From NCBI GenBank assembly GCA_903928895.1, contig CAIYSR010000143.1, positions 1-40,153 on the forward strand: 40,153 nucleotides of DNA. The letters run 5' to 3'. A program made the position numbers and the translations under genes. Each line of letters begins with the position of its first letter. The first letter of the stretch is position 1. The notes under the pieces were generated by a model. That model was not told the origin of the DNA. It saw nothing but the letters and a program-made list of their open reading frames with translations, and ran no database searches. This DNA is from an uncultured Rhodospirillales bacterium. GTDB lineage: Bacteria > Pseudomonadota > Alphaproteobacteria > Acetobacterales > Acetobacteraceae. Below are positions 35,807-40,153 of the stretch, piece after piece.

Positions 35807-36829
35807 CTATCCCCCCGCCTTCCACGCGCCCATCCCGCCCTCGATGTGACGCGCCCCGGTCAGCCCGGCATCCTGCGCCGCCTGCACTGCCATTGCCGAA
35901 CGCTCCCCGAACGCGCAGAAAAACAGCAGCCGCTTGCCGGTGGCCTGCGCCAGCTCGTGCAGCACGCCGCCCGGCGCGATGTTCTCCTGGAGATCGGGGT
36001 AGGGCGCATGCAGCGCGCCCGCAATCGTGCCATGCCGCTCCCGCTCCGCCCGCTCGCGCAGATCAACCAGCACGATATCGCTCCGCCCAATCAGCTCTTT
36101 CGCCTCCGCCACCCCCACCGCCCAGCCGCGCCGCGCGATCTCGGCCTGGATCAGGCCCTGCCGCATATTGGCGGGCACCGCGACATCCATCATCTTCGGG
36201 TTCGCGAGGTTGAGGTTGTTCATCAGGTGCACGTAGTCGTCCACCGATGTCACCTGCAGCCGCGGATTGAACCGCCGCTCCTCGCCGATGGTGCTGACCG
36301 TGTCGCCCTTGTAGTCATGGCCCGGAAACACCTGCGTCTCCTCAGGCAGTTTCAACAGCTTGTTGAACAGGCTGTCGTACTGCGCGCGCGGGTCGCCATG
36401 CTGGAAATCGGTGCGCCCGGTGCCCCGGATCAGCAGCGTGTCGCCGGTGAACACCCGATCGGCCATCAGGAAACTATAGGAATCGTCGGTATGCCCGGGC
36501 GTGTACAGCACCTCCATGCTGATCCCCTCGATGGTCAGCCGGTCGCCCTCGGCGATTCGCATCGACACCACATCGACCTGGCTCTGCTCGCCCATCACGG
36601 TGATGCAGTGCGTCCGATCGCGCAGCGCCCCGAGCCCAGTGATATGGTCGGCATGGAGATGGGTATCGACCGCCTTGACCAGCTTGAGATCGAGCTCCCG
36701 CATGAGCTGGAGGTAGCGGTCGACCTTCTCCAGCACCGGATCGATGATCAACGCTTCGCCGCCGCGGCGGCTGGCCAGGAGATACGAATAGGTGCCGGAC
36801 GTCTGATCGAACAATTGGCGGAAAATCAT
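35807..36829 (-). CDS. Persulfide dioxygenase-rhodanese fusion
   Basis: The 340-residue protein joins an ETHE1-like metallo-beta-lactamase domain (about 1-235) to a C-terminal rhodanese domain. Ligands are seen in THLHADH (His57, His59, Asp61, His62), TPGHTDD, FTGDTL and FPGHDYKG. The rhodanese loop is CAFGERS with Cys305. Together they oxidise glutathione persulfide to sulfite and exchange sulfane sulfur, detoxifying sulfide. ATG 36829 follows GGGAGG; longer frames extend into the intergenic gap without homology. Confidence 0.93.
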   Translation of the reverse strand: MIFRQLFDQTSGTYSYLLASRRGGEALIIDPVLEKVDRYLQLMRELDLKLVKAVDTHLHADHITGLGALRDRTHCITVMGEQSQVDVVSMRIAEGDRLTIEGISMEVLYTPGHTDDSYSFLMADRVFTGDTLLIRGTGRTDFQHGDPRAQYDSLFNKLLKLPEETQVFPGHDYKGDTVSTIGEERRFNPRLQVTSVDDYVHLMNNLNLANPKMMDVAVPANMRQGLIQAEIARRGWAVGVAEAKELIGRSDIVLVDLRERAERERHGTIAGALHAPYPDLQENIAPGGVLHELAQATGKRLLFFCAFGERSAMAVQAAQDAGLTGARHIEGGMGAWKAGG

Positions 36830-36887
36830 CGGCACCTCCCGGGCATGACGTCGCTCAGCGTAACAGCGCGACCCGCAGGGCGGAAGC

Positions 36888-38876
36888 TCACAGGAGCGCC
36901 GGCTGCCGCGGCGGGACGGTTGCATCCGCTCGGGCAGCCTCCAGCTCCGGCACCCCGCACTCCCGCAGAAAATCGGCGATGGCATCGAACTCGGCCGGCG
37001 CCCGGGTCCGGTCGCCGGCATCGCCCCGCGGCACCCAGATCACCGTCTCGTAGCGGGCGCGGGTGAGCAGCACGCGGTAGGTGTTCAACCGGTTGGCGAT
37101 TTTCTCCCCGGCGCGCGCGGTCTGCCAGTCGGTGCCAGAGAAATTGCGGACGACCCAGCCCTGTCCGCGCACCAGGTCGCCACCCCAGCACAGCCCGACC
37201 AGATCGAGCTCAAGCCCTTGGCAGGAGAATTCGGTGGCCACTACCTCCAGCGCATTGGAGGCACGGACATCCCCGGGCCAGCGGTCGAGAAACCAGTGCG
37301 CCACCGCCTCGGCGTCCATGTGCGGCAACTCGGCCCCGAGCCCATCGGCCCGCAGGCGCTTGGCGCCGGAGCTGCCGACCAGCCCGGCCCGACGCAGGCC
37401 GCGGGCCTCGGCGCGCAAATGCGCCCGCATCGCGGCGAGATCGCGGGTCAGACGAAACGGCGGCGGTGCGGCCGCGGCGATGCGCCCCGCCGCCGCATGA
37501 TCCCCCGCCAGCACCGCATCGGCCCATGCCGCGGCCGCCGGGTTACGCAGACTGCGGATCGGCACGTCGAGATGCAGCGCCGGATTTGCCGTCACCGCCA
37601 GCGTCGCCGGCAGGCGTTGCCGGGGATCGCCGATCTCGCGCAGGGCGGGCGCGGCGTGCACCTTCCAGCCCGGCCGCGCCGCCAGCGCGGTGCCCCATTC
37701 CGCGAGCCCGCCCTCGCCATCATGAATTTCCTGCCCGCCGCCGACCAGGCAGACCACCACCGCCCAATCGGCGTGGCGCGCCATGATGTCGAGCAGATGG
37801 CCGGGCTCGGAATCCCTGAGCCGCACCGGCCGGTCCCGGCTTTTGCGGATGGCATGGGCGGCCGACCAGGCCCGCTGGCCTTCGTCGATGACAATCACAT
37901 GGTCATGCGGCGGCAGGACGGCGTTGACGTTGTCGTCGCGGAACGCCGGCAGGGCCTGGATCGCACTCTTGGTGCGCTGGCGCGCCATCCGCAGCCGGCC
38001 CGCCTCGCCACGCGCCTCGTCCCGCGCCAACGCCTCGCGCAGCACATGCACCAGCGTCGGATTGCCGGTCAGGAACACCGCCTTGGCCTCGTGACCGCCG
38101 CCGAACACGGTATTGAGCCCGCACAAGGTCTTGCCGGCGCCGGGGATGCCGGTCACGAACAGCGCGCAGCGCATACCCTCGCGCCGCGCCGCCGCGATGG
38201 TGCCGATGATGGCCGCGCTGGTGGTCGTGAGATTGCCGGTATCCGCCCGCGCCGTCGCGATATCAGCCACCCCGTGGCGGCCATACAGGGTGCAGGCGGC
38301 ATCGACGATGCCCGGCACCGGACGATACGCTGCCGCCTCCCATGCGCCCACATCAAGGAGGCCGCACGGCACCGGCAGGCGCTGCCACAAATCCCGCAGC
38401 AGGGCGGGCAGGGTCGCGGCGCTGGCGTCCAGCACCGGCGTCACCTCGCCGCCAAGCAGCAACGGCCAGGCGATGGCGCCCGGCCTGGCGCGAGTGGCGA
38501 CCAGCACGGGGATGATCGGATGATGCCGGCTTGCGGCATGGAAATCCCGCAGATCGAGGGCATAATCCTCCGCCTGCCGCCGATCCTCGGCCTGGAAGGT
38601 GGCCGCATCGGCCTTGAATTCCAGCACCACGATCGCGCGCGGCGTCAGCAGCACGGCGTCGATCCGCCGGCCAAGACGGCGCATCTCGTATTCCAGCACC
38701 AATTCCCACCCCGCCGCCGCGTCCCAGCCGGACAACGCATCGTGCAGGCAACCCACCGCCGCCTCCCACGCCCGCACCTGTTGCGGCTCGTTGCGGCGGA
38801 ACCGCCGTGCATCATCCAGCGCAAGCCGCTCGACGATGGACGACGGCTGGGCAGCCAGGAAGTCGCGGACCTGCAT
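36888..38876 (-). CDS. PD-(D/E)xK nuclease-DUF2075 helicase (Schlafen group 3-like)
   Basis: The 662-residue protein has an N-terminal nuclease-like domain: Glu64, Asp73 (RIDAVLLTPR), ELFK-type Glu86-x-Lys88 (VVLEFKAD) and a QxxxY-type QAEDYALDL. A DUF2075 helicase core follows, with Walker A GIPGAGKT at about 243-250, Walker B VIVIDEGQ at about 325-332 and motif VI LLTRAR. This architecture occurs in proteins linked to phage defence or nucleic acid surveillance, but its role here is unknown. ATG 38876 follows CGGAGATGGC; an ATG 11 codons upstream has no ribosome site. Confidence 0.85.
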   Translation of the reverse strand: MQVRDFLAAQPSSIVERLALDDARRFRRNEPQQVRAWEAAVGCLHDALSGWDAAAGWELVLEYEMRRLGRRIDAVLLTPRAIVVLEFKADAATFQAEDRRQAEDYALDLRDFHAASRHHPIIPVLVATRARPGAIAWPLLLGGEVTPVLDASAATLPALLRDLWQRLPVPCGLLDVGAWEAAAYRPVPGIVDAACTLYGRHGVADIATARADTGNLTTTSAAIIGTIAAARREGMRCALFVTGIPGAGKTLCGLNTVFGGGHEAKAVFLTGNPTLVHVLREALARDEARGEAGRLRMARQRTKSAIQALPAFRDDNVNAVLPPHDHVIVIDEGQRAWSAAHAIRKSRDRPVRLRDSEPGHLLDIMARHADWAVVVCLVGGGQEIHDGEGGLAEWGTALAARPGWKVHAAPALREIGDPRQRLPATLAVTANPALHLDVPIRSLRNPAAAAWADAVLAGDHAAAGRIAAAAPPPFRLTRDLAAMRAHLRAEARGLRRAGLVGSSGAKRLRADGLGAELPHMDAEAVAHWFLDRWPGDVRASNALEVVATEFSCQGLELDLVGLCWGGDLVRGQGWVVRNFSGTDWQTARAGEKIANRLNTYRVLLTRARYETVIWVPRGDAGDRTRAPAEFDAIADFLRECGVPELEAARADATVPPRQPALL

Positions 38877-38950
38877 GCCATCTCCGAACCGAACGGCGCC
38901 GCAGATCATTCACCCAATGCGTTAAGGAAACAAGAACAGGCGCCGCCTGC

Positions 38951-39319
38951 TCAGGGCACCAGATTGCCAATCGCGCTCAAGCACTCCGACTCGGACAGGC
39001 TGGCCGGCGTCTCCGTCGTGGCATGCGCCACGGTGAGCACCTTGCGGGCGGGAAACAGCACGACGTCGAGACTGCACCCGTTGGCATGGGCGTAGAGCCA
39101 CACCTCGCCACCGTTCTCGCTCTTGCGCAGCACCGGGTTGCCCAGCGCCGCGACCAGGCTGTCGGCCGGCATGTCGAGCAATTGCGCGACCCGCTCCGGC
39201 CCTTTGCGCTGCGGCCTAGGTGCTTCGACAGCGCGGTCAACATCGGCCGGCGGCGGCGTGGCGCAGCCGGCCGGCAGGGCCAAGGCCAGGGCGAACACCC
39301 AGCCTTTGTCGCGCATCAT
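38951..39319 (-). CDS. Small BamE/OmlA-like hypothetical lipoprotein
   Basis: The 122-residue product has a short hydrophobic signal WVFALALALPAGCATPP with a lipobox-like PAGC, although Pro at -3 is unusual. The mature domain contains LLDMPADSLVAALGNPVLRKSENGGEVWLYAHANGCSLD, a pattern seen in small outer-membrane assembly lipoproteins of the SmpA/OmlA type. Two cysteines could pair. It lies 8 bases after the bactofilin stop and is probably cotranscribed. The first two codons are both ATG, so the exact start is uncertain by one residue. Confidence 0.75.
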   Translation of the reverse strand: MMRDKGWVFALALALPAGCATPPPADVDRAVEAPRPQRKGPERVAQLLDMPADSLVAALGNPVLRKSENGGEVWLYAHANGCSLDVVLFPARKVLTVAHATTETPASLSESECLSAIGNLVP

Positions 39320-39327
39320 GGGATCGC

Positions 39328-39930
39328 TCAGTCGGCCTGGTCGGGGGCGCGGCCGGTCTCGGGCGCCCGCGGTGCCTCGGTGATCATCTCGATCGTCCCG
39401 GTGATCTGCCCGCCATCCTCCACCTTGAGCCGGCGGCAGCGCGCCGTGCCGATGACCTTGCCGGTCGCACTGACGATCAGGCTGCCACGCGCGGTGATGG
39501 TCCCGTCGATGGTGCCGCCGATCTCGGAATCCTCAACCTCGACGGTGCCGCGGAACAACCCGCCCGGCGCCACCACGAGTTCGACCGCGCGCAGCACCTC
39601 CGATTCCACGGTGCCTTCGACGATGAGCCGCTCGGCATCCGAGATCACACCGGTCACGCCGATGCCCTTGCCGACCACCAGGGTGCGGCGCTCGGCGGTC
39701 ACGCGCGCCGGGGTGCCGGCCGGCCGCTGCTGGGTGGCCGCGGCAGGAGCGGTGGGTGTGCCGGGGAACGGGGCACGGCTCATGTTCTGAGGCTCCTTCG
39801 GTTGGGCGGGGCGATAGGGCGGCACGCCGAGCCCGGTATCGCCGCCAGTGCCCTGCTGGGCAGGTTGGGCGGTCGGCAGCGGCGGGGGTTCGGGAACCTG
39901 CGGCTCGTCGGGCTTGCGGCGCTTGAACAC
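39328..39930 (-). CDS. Bactofilin
   Basis: The 200-residue protein has an N-terminal proline/glutamine-rich disordered region (about 1-80) and a central right-handed beta-helix at about 80-180 with repeats such as GVTGVISDAERLIVEGTVESEV, GGLFRGTVEVEDSEIGGTIDG and GKVIGTARCRRLKVEDGGQITG. Bactofilins polymerise into cytoskeletal filaments at the inner membrane and help shape the cell. There is no M23 peptidase gene beside it, although one often accompanies bactofilins. The 39931-40046 gap holds no recognisable feature. Confidence 0.93.
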   Translation of the reverse strand: MFKRRKPDEPQVPEPPPLPTAQPAQQGTGGDTGLGVPPYRPAQPKEPQNMSRAPFPGTPTAPAAATQQRPAGTPARVTAERRTLVVGKGIGVTGVISDAERLIVEGTVESEVLRAVELVVAPGGLFRGTVEVEDSEIGGTIDGTITARGSLIVSATGKVIGTARCRRLKVEDGGQITGTIEMITEAPRAPETGRAPDQAD

Positions 39931-40046
39931 AGCGGATCCGTTTCATTCAGGTGGGCTGGAAAGACGACGCCTATCACACCGCCCCTTTCCTCACAACCGG
40001 CCCCCGCGAGCCCCAGGGCAATCGGGTGAAGGCAGGCAAGACAATC

Positions 40047-40153
40047 AAGGCTCCGCCGGCAAAGGGCCGCGGGCCCTTTGAACCCGTTCCATTCAGCGGC
40101 TGGATCAGCGACCTTCAGTTGAAAACACCGATCTTGCTTGCGCCGCAGGCCAT
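40047..40153. repeat. Dispersed non-coding element, copy C, inverted and cut by the window end
   Basis: AAGGCTCCGCCGGC followed by the hairpin CAAAGGGCC-GCG-GGCCCTTTG (40060-40080) and AACCC is the same arm as in copy A (4863-4902). The following 68 bases are the inverted right end of the copy A core: CAGTTGAAAAC and TTGCGCCGCAGGC correspond to GTTTTCAATTG and GCCTGCGGCGCAA at 5002-5041. The other arm must lie beyond the window. Confidence 0.7.

Overview
This is a G+C-rich chromosomal window. The gene set suggests an alphaproteobacterium, most likely of the Acetobacteraceae/Rhodospirillales. The clues are a histidine operon (hisB-DUF2628-hisH-GNAT-hisA-hisF-hisE-HIT) divergent from hslV-hslU, a bactofilin, abundant acyl-CoA catabolism, molybdenum hydroxylase genes and G+C-rich intergenic palindromes. 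The taxonomic call is inference; there is no rRNA or other marker in the window.

Layout. 0-4.8 kb (minus strand): late histidine biosynthesis, with a small membrane protein and an acetyltransferase inserted, ending in a HIT-family hydrolase. 4.8-7.3 kb: a dispersed repeat, hslVU (plus), and a second copy of the repeat with different ends. 7.3-9.8 kb (minus): an MFS exporter, a small lipoprotein and two unrecognised proteins. 10-17.9 kb (minus): a six-gene acyl-CoA catabolic operon (HMG-CoA-lyase-like protein, carboxyltransferase, biotin carboxylase, enoyl-CoA hydratase, two acyl-CoA dehydrogenases) that resembles leucine/isovalerate or acyclic terpene degradation but differs from both. 18-21 kb: a membrane di-iron hydroxylase coupled to an exported beta-propeller protein, divergent from an SMP-30-type lactonase. 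21-23 kb: a manganese pair, mntH and mntR, divergent across a good MntR-like operator. 23-26.6 kb (minus): three CaiB/BaiF-family genes, one of them an alpha-methylacyl-CoA racemase. 26.6-29 kb: tenA and two short-chain dehydrogenases. 29.1-35.4 kb (plus): a threonine/serine dehydratase-like enzyme, a beta-lactamase-fold protein whose nucleophile position is Trp, then a three-subunit molybdenum hydroxylase with a MoaD/ThiS-like protein. 35.4-35.8 kb: a less G+C-rich patch with one orphan gene. 35.8-40 kb (minus): a persulfide dioxygenase-rhodanese fusion, a nuclease-helicase of the DUF2075/Schlafen-3 group, a lipoprotein and a bactofilin. A third, cut-off repeat copy ends the window.

How the parts fit. 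The 10-18 kb operon and the 23-26.6 kb genes together suggest oxidation of methyl-branched acyl-CoAs: racemisation, CoA transfer, dehydrogenation, hydration, biotin-dependent carboxylation and lyase cleavage. Most neighbouring genes overlap by 1-4 bases or lie a few bases apart, implying tight operons. The most unusual structures are the dispersed repeat (one core, interchangeable palindromic ends), an 86-bp palindrome inside the catabolic operon, and a change in strand composition near 27-29 kb that is independent of gene direction. No tRNA, rRNA, CRISPR array, transposase or phage gene was recognised.
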